Below the pieces are notes generated by a model. The model was not told where the DNA came from, did no database searches, and saw only the letters and a program-made list of their open reading frames with translations. Made by a program: the position numbers and the translations under genes. 64,000 nt of DNA, taken from NCBI GenBank assembly GCA_964242735.1, contig CAXTAK010000001.1:124001-188000 (forward strand), given 5' to 3'. The DNA is from CADCUY01 sp964242735. Lineage in GTDB: Bacteria; Actinomycetota; Actinomycetes; Actinomycetales; Quadrisphaeraceae. This document shows, piece after piece, positions 54,438-62,411 of the stretch. Position 1 is the first letter of the stretch; the number at the start of each line of letters is the position of its first letter.

Positions 54438-56162
54438 ATGACCACCGCCCCCCGCGTCATCCTCGCCCAGCGGGGGGACGAGCTGCGCTGCCGCGGCTGG
54501 CGGCAGGAGTCGCTGCTGCGGATGCTCGAGAACACGATGGAGAACGGCGAGCGGCCGGCCGACCTCGTCATCTACGGGGGCAAGGCGCAGCCGGCGCGCA
54601 CCTGGGACGCCTTCCACGCCATGGTCGAGGCGCTGATCGACCTGCACGACACCGAGACGCTGACCGTGCAGTCCGGCATGCCGGTCGCGGTGTTCCGCAC
54701 CCACCGGCTCGCCCCGCGGGTGGTCATGGCCAACACCAACGTGATCGGCGCGACCTGGCCGATCTTCCGCGACCTGCAGGAGAAGAACCTCGTCTCCTAC
54801 GCCTCGTACACCGCCGGCCCCTGGGAGTACATCGGCAGCCAGGGCGTCGTGCAGGGCACCTTCGAGACGCTCGGGGCGGTCGCGCGCCGCCACTTCGGCG
54901 GCAGCCTGCGCGGCCGGGTGCTGCTCACCGCGGGGCTGGGGGGCATGGGCCGCAGCCAGCCGACCGCGATGACCCTGCACGGCGGCGTCAGCCTGACCGT
55001 GGAGGCCCGGGCGGAGCACCTGCAGCGCTCGGTCGACGCGGGCGCGCTCGACCTGGTGGCCGCCACGGTGGACGAGGCCGTCACCGCGGTCGACGCGGCC
55101 CGGGCCGGCGCCACCCCCCTCGCCGTCGGGCTGCAGGGCAACGCCGCCGAGGTCTTCGACCACCTGGCCGCTCGCGGCTGGCGCCCGGACGTCGTCACGG
55201 AGATGTGCCCCTGCCACGACCCCTACGAGCTCGTGCCGGTCGGCGTCGCCCCGGCAGCCGCGCGGGAGCTGGTCACCACCGATCCGAGTGGGTACCTGGA
55301 GCGGTCGCACGCGACCATGATGCAGCTGGTGAGGGCGATGAACGCCTTCCTCGACCAGGGCAGCGTCGTCTTCGAGTACGGCACGTTCATCCGCAAGGAG
55401 TGCGTGGACGCCGGGATGTCGCGCGAGGAGGCGACCAGGTTCCCCGGGTGCATCGAGGAGTACGTGCGCGAGATGTTCACCCTCGGCCGCGGCCCGTACC
55501 GGTGGACCTGCATCTCCGGGTCGCTGGAGGACCGGGCGCGCCTCGACCGACTGGCCGTGGAGCTGTTCCCCGACGACGAGGTGGTGCAGCGCTGGATCCC
55601 CCTCGCGGCGGAGCACCTGCCGCTGGAGGGGCTCCCCGCCCGCGTGTGCTTCCTGGGGTTCGGCCAGCGCCGCGAGTTCGCGGTGGCGGCCAACGCGCTG
55701 GTGGCCGCCGGTGAGCTGCGCGGGCCGGTCGCCTTCTCCCGCGACAACCTGGACAGCGGGTCGATCACGAACCCGGTCTTCGAGACCGAGGGCATGCTCG
55801 ACGGCAGTGACCGGGTCTCCGACTGGCCCTACCTCAACGCCCTGCTGAACGTCGCGGCCATGGCCGACCTGGTCGCCGTCCAGGCCAACGGGTCGATGGG
55901 CACGTCCGCGCACACCGGCGCGACGATGATCGCGGACGGCACCGAGGAGTCGGCCCTGCGGCTCGACGCCTGCATGACCACCGACGTCGGCATCGGCATC
56001 GTGCGCCACGCCCAGGCCGGCTACGCCAGCGCGCGGCAGGTGGCGGAGGGGCGGGGCCCCCTGACCGAGGAGCGGATCCACGTGCCCCAGTGGTGGGCCC
56101 CGCGGTCCACCGCGACGACCCCCGCGGGCCCCCCGGGACCCGCGACCCGCGCGCGCACGTGA
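54438..56162 (+). CDS. Divergent urocanase (urocanate hydratase family)
   Basis: A 574-residue NAD-dependent urocanase homologue. The fold is clear from NAD-binding TAGLGGMGRSQP (about 163-175), YIGSQGVVQGTFET, VGLQGNAAEV and RDNLDSGSITNP. Several sites that are constant in HutU differ: YASYTAGPW (about 121-129) where HutU reads YGQMTAGSW, TEMCPCHDP (254-262) for TDQTSAHDP, MFT (346-348) for the LFC that holds the reactive Cys, and QANGSMG (482-488) for HHGGGVG. This argues against plain urocanate as substrate. ATG 54438 has AGGAGG 6 nt upstream. Thiourocanate or methylated urocanates are candidates. Confidence 0.85.
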   Translation: MTTAPRVILAQRGDELRCRGWRQESLLRMLENTMENGERPADLVIYGGKAQPARTWDAFHAMVEALIDLHDTETLTVQSGMPVAVFRTHRLAPRVVMANTNVIGATWPIFRDLQEKNLVSYASYTAGPWEYIGSQGVVQGTFETLGAVARRHFGGSLRGRVLLTAGLGGMGRSQPTAMTLHGGVSLTVEARAEHLQRSVDAGALDLVAATVDEAVTAVDAARAGATPLAVGLQGNAAEVFDHLAARGWRPDVVTEMCPCHDPYELVPVGVAPAAARELVTTDPSGYLERSHATMMQLVRAMNAFLDQGSVVFEYGTFIRKECVDAGMSREEATRFPGCIEEYVREMFTLGRGPYRWTCISGSLEDRARLDRLAVELFPDDEVVQRWIPLAAEHLPLEGLPARVCFLGFGQRREFAVAANALVAAGELRGPVAFSRDNLDSGSITNPVFETEGMLDGSDRVSDWPYLNALLNVAAMADLVAVQANGSMGTSAHTGATMIADGTEESALRLDACMTTDVGIGIVRHAQAGYASARQVAEGRGPLTEERIHVPQWWAPRSTATTPAGPPGPATRART

Positions 56163-57625
56163 TGACCCTCGTCGCGGGTGCGACCCCCGTCACCGGTGGT
56201 GGGCCGGTGGACATCGGCATCACCGGCACCACCATCACGTCCGTCACCCCGGCGGCGCCCGCGGAGCGGCGAGGCGGCGAGTGGGACCTCGTGCTGGAGG
56301 CGGGCGACCGGCTGGTCCTGCCCGGGCTGGTCGATGCGCACGTCCACACCCATGACCGCTTCGACCGCGGTCGCGCTGACGACCTGCCGCTGGAGGTGTG
56401 GCGCACCTGGTACAACCCGCCCGGGGACGGGCGGGCGTGGACCGCTGAGGAGACGTACCTGCGCACCCTGCTCGCCGGTGCGGAGGTGCTGCAGGCCGGC
56501 ACCACCACCGTGGTCGACGACCTGCACCTCGGCGCGTCGCGCAGCGAGGCGACCGTGGCGGCGGTCTTCCGCGCGTACACCGACCTGGGCCTGCGGGCGG
56601 AGGTCAGCGTGGCCTTCTCCGACCTGCCCTTCCAGGCCGACCTGCCCCACGCCGATCAGGTCCTGCCGGAGGACCTGCGAGGGCGAGCGGCGACGCCGGC
56701 GCAGACCGCGGCGGTGCTCGAGCTGTGGCGCGCCCTGGCGGCGGAGCACACCGGCCGCGTCCGCTTCGTGCTCTCGCCCTCGGCGCCGCTGCGCTGCTCG
56801 CGGCTCTTCCTCGAGCAGGTGGCCGCCCTGTCCGAGGAGCTCGACCTGCCGGTGCTGGTGCACCTGCTGGAGAGCCGGCTCCAGGCCGTCGCCGCCGCCG
56901 ACCAGGGCATCGACAGCCTGGTGCGCCACCTCGCCGACGTCGGCCTGCTGACGTCGCGGGCCGTCCTGGCGCACGCCACCTGGGCCCGCCAGGACGAGGT
57001 GGAGGCCATCGCGGGCAGCGGCGCGCGCGTCGTCCACTGCCCGGGCAGCAACCTCAAGCTGGGCAGCGGTGTCGCCCCGGTGCGCGCGCTGCTCGACGTG
57101 GGCGTGCCGGTGGGCCTGGGCACCGACAACTTCTCCGCCAACGACTCGGCCAGCGTGCTCGAGCAGGTGAAGCTCGCAGCACTGGTCTCCCGGGCCGCTG
57201 CCGGGCACCCCCGCACGTGGGTCACCGCCCCCGAGGCGCTGGCCATGGCGACCAGCGCCCACACCCGAGCCCCCGGCCCCGCCGACCTGCTCGCGCCGGG
57301 CCGCCCCGCCGACCTCGTGCTGCTGCGACGTGACGCCGACGCCTTCTCGCCCGAGCACGACCTCGTCAACCAGCTGGTGTTCGCGGCGAGCGCCGCCGCC
57401 GTCGACACGGTCCTGGTCGACGGCCGGGTCGCCGTCGCCGGGGGAGCGGTGACGACCGTCGACCACGACGCCCTGCGGCGCGAGCTGGCCGATCGAGCCG
57501 CGCACCTGCGCCGCACCATCGCCGAGGCCGACCGCCACGGCCGGGCGCTCCTGCCGCACCTGTCGCGCGCCTTCGACCTGGCCCACGCCGACTTCGGCAC
57601 CACCACCACCGACGGAGGGTCCTGA
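56162..57625 (+). CDS. Amidohydrolase of the deaminase/chlorohydrolase type (subtype III)
   Basis: A 487-residue enzyme related to guanine deaminase, TrzN and SsnA. The one-metal site is complete: HVH (His 60 and 62), His 234 in LVHLLES, His 271 in AHATW and Asp 322 in GTDNFS; HCPGSNLKLGSG is the family loop. Enzymes of this type hydrolyse a ring carbon, releasing ammonia, chloride, a thiol or a similar group. The ATG overlaps the urocanase stop (TGATG). It could remove sulfur or an amino group from the urocanase product, which is then a hydantoin for the operon's first enzyme. Confidence 0.85.
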   Translation: MTLVAGATPVTGGGPVDIGITGTTITSVTPAAPAERRGGEWDLVLEAGDRLVLPGLVDAHVHTHDRFDRGRADDLPLEVWRTWYNPPGDGRAWTAEETYLRTLLAGAEVLQAGTTTVVDDLHLGASRSEATVAAVFRAYTDLGLRAEVSVAFSDLPFQADLPHADQVLPEDLRGRAATPAQTAAVLELWRALAAEHTGRVRFVLSPSAPLRCSRLFLEQVAALSEELDLPVLVHLLESRLQAVAAADQGIDSLVRHLADVGLLTSRAVLAHATWARQDEVEAIAGSGARVVHCPGSNLKLGSGVAPVRALLDVGVPVGLGTDNFSANDSASVLEQVKLAALVSRAAAGHPRTWVTAPEALAMATSAHTRAPGPADLLAPGRPADLVLLRRDADAFSPEHDLVNQLVFAASAAAVDTVLVDGRVAVAGGAVTTVDHDALRRELADRAAHLRRTIAEADRHGRALLPHLSRAFDLAHADFGTTTTDGGS

Positions 57626-59106
57626 TGGACGCACGAGTGACGACGGGGCCAGCGACCACCCGCCGCCCGAGCACCGGGACGGTCCGGGTGCGCAACCTGG
57701 TCGGCGGCGAGCACGTCGACGCGGCCGACGGTGCCACGAGCGACGTGGTCGACCCCGCGACGGGCCAGGCGTACGGCACCGCGCCGCTGTCCTCGCGCGA
57801 GGACGTCGAGCGGGCCACCCGGGCCGCGGCGAGCGCCTTCGACCGCTGGCGCACCACCACACCGGCGGAGCGCCAGCTGGCCCTGCTGCGCATCGCCGAC
57901 GCCGTCGAGGCGCGCGCCGACGAGTTCGTCGCGGCCGAGAGCCGCAACACCGGCAAGCCGCTGGCCCTGACGGCCGCCGAGGAGGTCCCGCCGAGCGTCG
58001 ACCAGATCCGCTTCTTCGCGGGAGCCGCTCGCGTGCTCGAGGGCCGGGCGGCTGCTGAGTACCTGCCGGGTCACACCTCCTTCGTCCGGCGCGAGCCGGT
58101 CGGGGTCTGCGCCCAGGTCACCCCCTGGAACTACCCGCTGATGATGGCCGTGTGGAAGTGCGCGCCGGCGATCGCGGCGGGCAACACGGTGGTGCTCAAG
58201 CCGAGCGACACCACGCCGGTGACGACCGCGCTGCTGGCCGAGGTCGCCGCGGAGCACCTGCCCCCCGGCGTCCTCAACGTGGTGTGCGGCGACCGGTCGA
58301 CCGGGGCCGCGCTGGTGGCCGACGAGGTGCCGGCGATGGTGTCGATCACCGGGTCGGTGCGGGCGGGCACGGCTGTGGCCGAGGCGGCCAGCCGCAGCCT
58401 CAAGCGGGTGCACCTGGAGCTCGGCGGCAAGGCGGCGGTGCTCGTGCTCGACGACGCGGACGTCGAGGCCGCGGCCGCGGGGATCGCCGGGGCGGGCTTC
58501 TTCAACGCCGGGCAGGACTGCACCGCCGCGACCCGGGTGCTGGTGGCGTCGCGTCTGCACGACGACTTCGTCGACGCCCTCGCCGCGCAGGCCGCGGCGA
58601 CGCGGACGGGCCCGCCGGGCGAGGTCGACGCCGACTTCGGGCCGCTCAACAACGCGACGCAGCTGGCGACGGTCACCGGCTTCCTCGAGCGGCTCCCCGA
58701 GCACGCGCAGCTGCGCGCTGGCGGTTCGCGCCCGGCCGGGCCGGGCTTCTTCCACGAGCCGACGGTGGTGACGGGCCTGCGGCAGGACGACGAGATCGTC
58801 CAGTCCGAGGTGTTCGGGCCGGTGATCACCGTGCAGCGCTTCTCCGACGACGGCGAGGCCCTGCGCTTCGCCAACGGCACCGACTACGGCCTCGCGTCCA
58901 GCGTGTGGACCCGCGACCACGGCCGGGCGATGCGGATGGCCCGCGACCTCGACTCCGGCTACGTGTGGATCAACTGCCACATGGCGATCGTCGCGGAGAT
59001 GCCGCACGGCGGCTTCAAGGCGTCCGGCTACGGCAAGGACCTCTCGATGTACGGCTTCGAGGACTACACCCGCATCAAGCACGTGATGAGCGACATCCGC
59101 GCCTGA
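57625..59106 (+). CDS. NAD(P)-dependent aldehyde dehydrogenase (aminobutyraldehyde/betaine-aldehyde type)
   Basis: A 493-residue enzyme that oxidises an aldehyde to an acid. The catalytic Cys 299 is in FFNAGQDC, the general base Glu 265 is in HLELGGKAAV, and the nucleotide-binding region begins with TPWNYPLMM. The tail segment NCHMAIVAEMPHGGFKASGYGKDLSMYG is like those of gamma-aminobutyraldehyde dehydrogenases. Such a substrate fits the AruI-like decarboxylase on the other strand. ATG 57625 overlaps the amidohydrolase stop. Confidence 0.9.
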   Translation: MDARVTTGPATTRRPSTGTVRVRNLVGGEHVDAADGATSDVVDPATGQAYGTAPLSSREDVERATRAAASAFDRWRTTTPAERQLALLRIADAVEARADEFVAAESRNTGKPLALTAAEEVPPSVDQIRFFAGAARVLEGRAAAEYLPGHTSFVRREPVGVCAQVTPWNYPLMMAVWKCAPAIAAGNTVVLKPSDTTPVTTALLAEVAAEHLPPGVLNVVCGDRSTGAALVADEVPAMVSITGSVRAGTAVAEAASRSLKRVHLELGGKAAVLVLDDADVEAAAAGIAGAGFFNAGQDCTAATRVLVASRLHDDFVDALAAQAAATRTGPPGEVDADFGPLNNATQLATVTGFLERLPEHAQLRAGGSRPAGPGFFHEPTVVTGLRQDDEIVQSEVFGPVITVQRFSDDGEALRFANGTDYGLASSVWTRDHGRAMRMARDLDSGYVWINCHMAIVAEMPHGGFKASGYGKDLSMYGFEDYTRIKHVMSDIRA

Positions 59107-59157
59107 CGGCCCCGCGCGGCGCACGATCCCATCCCCATCGACCGGAGGGTCCCGACC

Positions 59158-59934
59158 ATGAGCTCCACACCGTCCCACCCCGTCCCCCGCAGCCGCGCCG
59201 TCCTGGTCACGGGCGCCTCCCGCGGCATCGGGCGCGCGGTGGCCCTCGCCTTCGCCGCCGCAGGCGACCGCGTCGCCGTGCACTACGGGAGCCGGGACGA
59301 GGAGGCCCGCCGCACCCTGGAGGCCCTGCCCGGCGACGGGCACCTGCTGGTGCGCGCGGACCTGGGCGACCCCGAGCAGGTCCGCGCTGCGGTGGCGTCC
59401 GCGGCGGACGGCCTGGGCGGCCTCGACGTCCTCGTCAACAACGCCGCGGTCTACGAGGACCACGACCCCCTCGCCTCCTCCTGGGAGGACTGGAAGGACA
59501 CGTGGACCCGGCACTTGTCCATCAACCTGCTGGGCACGGTGCACGCGACCTTCTGCGCCGCCCCGCACCTGGTCGCTGCCGCCGGCGCCGTGGTCAACGT
59601 CTCCAGCCGCGGGGCGTTCCGCGGCGAGCCGGGCTGCCCCGCCTACGGCGCGTCCAAGGGGGGGATGAACAGCTTCGCGCAGTCCATGGCGCTGGCGCTC
59701 GCCCCGCACGGGGTCAGCGTGACCTCGGTGGCACCGGGGTACGTCGCCACCGACATGACCTACGACCTGCTCGACGGGCCCGGCGGCGACGCGATCAGGG
59801 CGCAGTCGGGCTTCGGGCGCGTCGCCGAACCCGAGGACGTCGCGGCTGCCGTGCTGTGGCTCGCGTCACCGCAGGCCCGCTTCTCCAGCGGCAGCATCGT
59901 CGACGTCAACGGCGCCTCGTTCTTGAGGATGTGA
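59158..59934 (+). CDS. Short-chain dehydrogenase/reductase
   Basis: A 258-residue NAD(P)-dependent oxidoreductase with TGASRGIG (about 18-25), LVNNAAVY (about 95-102), the catalytic Ser in NVSSRGAF (about 143) and YGASKGG (Tyr about 162, Lys about 166). PGYVATDM and SGSIVDVNGA follow as in 3-oxoacyl-ACP-reductase-like SDRs. The GSR motif in YGSRDEEA suggests NADP. ATG 59158 has GGAGGG 8 nt upstream. It is the last gene of the operon; the substrate is unknown. Confidence 0.88.
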   Translation: MSSTPSHPVPRSRAVLVTGASRGIGRAVALAFAAAGDRVAVHYGSRDEEARRTLEALPGDGHLLVRADLGDPEQVRAAVASAADGLGGLDVLVNNAAVYEDHDPLASSWEDWKDTWTRHLSINLLGTVHATFCAAPHLVAAAGAVVNVSSRGAFRGEPGCPAYGASKGGMNSFAQSMALALAPHGVSVTSVAPGYVATDMTYDLLDGPGGDAIRAQSGFGRVAEPEDVAAAVLWLASPQARFSSGSIVDVNGASFLRM

Positions 59935-60088
59935 GCCGACCCCCGTGACGGAACGACCCAGCGCACAGGTCCGGCCTCCCCGTGGCCCGGCTGGACCGCT
60001 CGCACGGCAGCCGCGAGGTGCACGTCACCTCCTGCGGTGGGGCCCGTGCCGGGCTGGACCGGCGAGGACCGGAGCGGTGCGGGGGCAC

Positions 60089-60175
60089 TGGTGCCGGGTG
60101 CGGGACTCGAACCCGCACACCCTCTCGGGCGGGGGTGTTTGAGACCCCTGCGTCTGCCGGTTCCGCCAACCCGGC
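60089..60175 (-). tRNA. tRNA-Leu, anticodon CAA
   Basis: On the minus strand the 7-bp acceptor stem GCCGGGT/ACCCGGC is perfect and discriminator A (60092) is followed by an encoded CCA (60091-60089). The anticodon stem is GGGGT/ACCCC with loop CTCAAAC, which gives anticodon CAA (decodes UUG). A long variable arm and the T-arm with GGTTCGAGTCC confirm a class II leucine tRNA of about 87 nt including CCA. Confidence 0.93.
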
Positions 60176-60202
60176 GCGTGATCGCGCCCCCGCACGCGCT
60201 AC

Positions 60203-60215
60203 TAGGGTAGCGACA
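60203..60215 (+). promoter_or_regulatory. Overlapping divergent promoters: pdtaR (leaderless) and tRNA-Leu
   Basis: TAGGGT (60203-60208) lies 7 nt before the pdtaR GTG. On the minus strand TACCCT (60210-60205) may be the -10 of the tRNA gene, about 30 nt before its 5' end. The two hexamers overlap by 4 bp. Confidence 0.45.
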
Positions 60216-60863
60216 GTGACCACCGAGCAGGACGGCGCTGCGCCTCCCCCCAGCACGGCGCCAGCGCCGGTGCCCTCCCCGACCACCAGCACGCGGCGCC
60301 GCGTCGTCGTCGCCGAGGACGAGGCGATCATCCGCATCGACGTCGTGGAGATCCTCACCGAGGCCGGGTACGACGTCGTCGGCGAGGCGGGCGACGGCGA
60401 GGCGGCGGTGCGCCTGGTGGAGGAGACCCGGCCCGACCTGGTGGTCATGGACATCAAGATGCCCGTCCTGGACGGGATCTCCGCCGCGGAGCGCATCGGG
60501 CGCGCCCGCCTGGCCCCCGTGGTCCTGCTCACCGCGTTCTCCGACCGCGACCTCGTCGAGCGCGCCCGCGACGCCGGGGCGATGGCCTACGTCGTCAAGC
60601 CCTTCAGCGCCGCCGACCTGCTGCCCGCGGTGGAGATCGCCCTCTCCCGGTACCAGGAGCTGGCCGCGCTGGAGGACGAGGTCGCGAACCTCACCGAGCG
60701 CTTCGAGACCCGCAAGCGCGTCGAGCGGGCCAAGGGACTTCTGCAGACGCGGATGGGCCTGACCGAGCCGGAGGCGTTCCGGTGGATCCAGAAGACGTCG
60801 ATGGACCGCAGGCTCACGATGCGCGAGGTCGCCGACGCCGTGCTGCAGCAGGTCGGCGACTGA
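60216..60863 (+). CDS. pdtaR: ANTAR-domain response regulator (PdtaR type)
   Basis: A 215-residue regulator that binds RNA hairpins through its ANTAR domain and works after phosphorylation by a PdtaS-type kinase. After a Pro/Ala-rich tail of about 27 residues, the receiver domain shows AEDEAIIR (acidic pocket), the phosphoacceptor Asp in LVVMDIKMP (about 84), Thr in LLTAFS and Lys in YVVKPFS (about 131). The ANTAR part (about 155-215) runs from TRKRVERAKGLLQTRMG to MREVADAVLQQ. GTG 60216 is leaderless. No kinase gene is in this window. Confidence 0.92.
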   Translation: MTTEQDGAAPPPSTAPAPVPSPTTSTRRRVVVAEDEAIIRIDVVEILTEAGYDVVGEAGDGEAAVRLVEETRPDLVVMDIKMPVLDGISAAERIGRARLAPVVLLTAFSDRDLVERARDAGAMAYVVKPFSAADLLPAVEIALSRYQELAALEDEVANLTERFETRKRVERAKGLLQTRMGLTEPEAFRWIQKTSMDRRLTMREVADAVLQQVGD

Positions 60864-60918
60864 GCGTCAGCATCCAGGTGACCGGGGGCCTCGTGAGGTA
60901 ACGACTGGGCAACGGCTG

Positions 60919-60958
60919 CTGGTCACGGCCCTGAGCACGGTGACCAGTGGACTAGCGT
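60919..60958 (+). promoter_or_regulatory. Inverted repeat and -10 element before livK
   Basis: CTGGTCAC (60919-60926) and GTGACCAG (60940-60947) are exact reverse complements 13 nt apart, just before TAGCGT (60953-60958), a possible -10. The site would cover the -35 region, so it may bind a regulator. The leader to livK is about 75 nt. Confidence 0.45.
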
Positions 60959-61034
60959 CCGCTCACCATCCGACGGGCAGTCGTCCAGTCCGCCCGGTCC
61001 CACCTCATCCGCTCCAGCCCTCCGAGGAGATCCC

Positions 61035-62309
61035 TTGACCAAGCGTCCCCTGCGCCTCGTGCGCACGGCGGCCACCGTCGGCGTCGCCAGCCTGGCGCTG
61101 GCCGCCTGCGGCGGCGAGCCGGCCGCTGACCCGTCCTCGACCTCGTCGTCCTCGACCTCCTCCGCGGCGCCCGAGGGCGACGGCACGCTGACCATCGGCG
61201 CGCTCCTGCCGCAGACGGGCACGCTGGCCAACCTCGGCCCGCCGGAGTTCGCCGGTGTCGAGCTGGCCATCGACGACATCAACGCCGCCGGCGGCTACAA
61301 CGGCTCGGACATCGCCTACCAGGCATCCGACTCCGGTGACACCACCACCGACATCGCCTCGCAGTCCGTGCAGCGCCTCCTCGCAGCGGACAGCGACGTG
61401 GTCATCGGTGCAGCGAGCTCCGGTGTCTCCTTCAACGTCATCGACGCCATCACCGGCGCCGGCGCCGTGCAGTTCAGCCCCGCGAACACCTCGCCAGACT
61501 TCACCACCTACGACGACAACGGGCTGTACTTCCGCACGGCGCCCTCCGACGTCCTGCAGGGCCGGGTGATGGGCGACCTGCTGCTGCAGGACGGCTACCT
61601 CGACGTGGCGCTGCTGACCATCGACGACCCGTACGGGGCGGGCCTCGCCGAGAACATCACCAGCACCTTCGAGGAGGGGGGCGGGACGATCGTCGAGAAC
61701 ATCGTCTTCAACCCCGACGCCCCCACCTACGACGCGGAGATCTCGCAGCTCGCGGCGGCGCAGCCCGAGGCGCTCGTCGTCATCAGCTTCGCCCAGGTCA
61801 TCCAGATCGTCCAGGCGCTGCAGGCCCAGGGGCTGGGGCCGGACACGCTGCCGCTGTACCTGGTCGACGGCAACATCGACGACTTCGCCGACGAGTTCGC
61901 GCCCGGCACGCTCGACGGCACCAAGGGCACCTTGCCCGGCGCCGAGACCACGGGCGACTTCCAGGCGCGGCTGCTGGAGAAGAACCCAGCGCTGACCGGC
62001 TTCCCGTACGCGCCCGAGTCCTACGACGCGACCGTCCTCGTGGCCCTGGCGGCTGCGGCGGCCGGCAGCGACGCGGGGGAGGCGATCGCCGGCCAGCTGC
62101 AGGCCGTCAGCGCCGAGGGCACGAAGTGCACCGCCTACGCGGAGTGCCTCGAGCTGGTGGAGGCCGGTGAGGACATCGACTACGACGGCTTCTCGGGACC
62201 GATCGAGTTCGACGAGAACGGTGACCCGACCGAGGCCACCATCGGCGTCTACCAGTACGGCCCGGACAACAGGTACACGAACATCGACTACCTGGCCGGC
62301 AAGCTCTGA
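61035..62309 (+). CDS. livK: Branched-chain amino-acid-type ABC transporter solute-binding lipoprotein
   Basis: A 424-residue extracellular binding protein of the LivJ/LivK (type I periplasmic fold) family. The signal peptide ends in the lipobox LAAC (Cys about 25), followed by a Ser-rich linker. The ligand domain begins TLTIGALLPQTGTLANLGPPEFAGVELAIDDIN, has GAASSGVS (ligand-contact loop) and DDPYGAGLAEN. TTG 61035 has GAGGAGAT 4 nt upstream. Two ATPase genes lie on the other strand across a strong terminator. Branched-chain amino acids, amides or urea-like ligands are possible. Confidence 0.88.
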   Translation: MTKRPLRLVRTAATVGVASLALAACGGEPAADPSSTSSSSTSSAAPEGDGTLTIGALLPQTGTLANLGPPEFAGVELAIDDINAAGGYNGSDIAYQASDSGDTTTDIASQSVQRLLAADSDVVIGAASSGVSFNVIDAITGAGAVQFSPANTSPDFTTYDDNGLYFRTAPSDVLQGRVMGDLLLQDGYLDVALLTIDDPYGAGLAENITSTFEEGGGTIVENIVFNPDAPTYDAEISQLAAAQPEALVVISFAQVIQIVQALQAQGLGPDTLPLYLVDGNIDDFADEFAPGTLDGTKGTLPGAETTGDFQARLLEKNPALTGFPYAPESYDATVLVALAAAAAGSDAGEAIAGQLQAVSAEGTKCTAYAECLELVEAGEDIDYDGFSGPIEFDENGDPTEATIGVYQYGPDNRYTNIDYLAGKL

Positions 62310-62320
62310 CCCGCACCTGA

Positions 62321-62366
62321 GCGCGATGCGGGGCCCCGACCGCGAGGTCGGGGCCCCGCGTCGCGC
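62321..62366. terminator. Strong bidirectional terminator, 21-bp stem with GCGA loop
   Basis: A near-perfect hairpin: bases 62321-62341 pair with 62346-62366, with a single T-G wobble at 62327/62360 and a GCGA tetraloop (62342-62345). It separates the convergent livK and livF genes. No T-run is present on either strand. Confidence 0.7.
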
Positions 62367-62411
62367 TGTCACCAGCGCGGCGCGGGGCGGACGACCGCCC
62401 GGCGTGGTCGC

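Noticed and set aside
54438..57625. Standard histidine (hut) degradation with HutU and HutI
   Set aside because: The urocanase has changed key motifs, the amidohydrolase is of the deaminase type without a clear HutI signature, and hutH and hutG are not seen.
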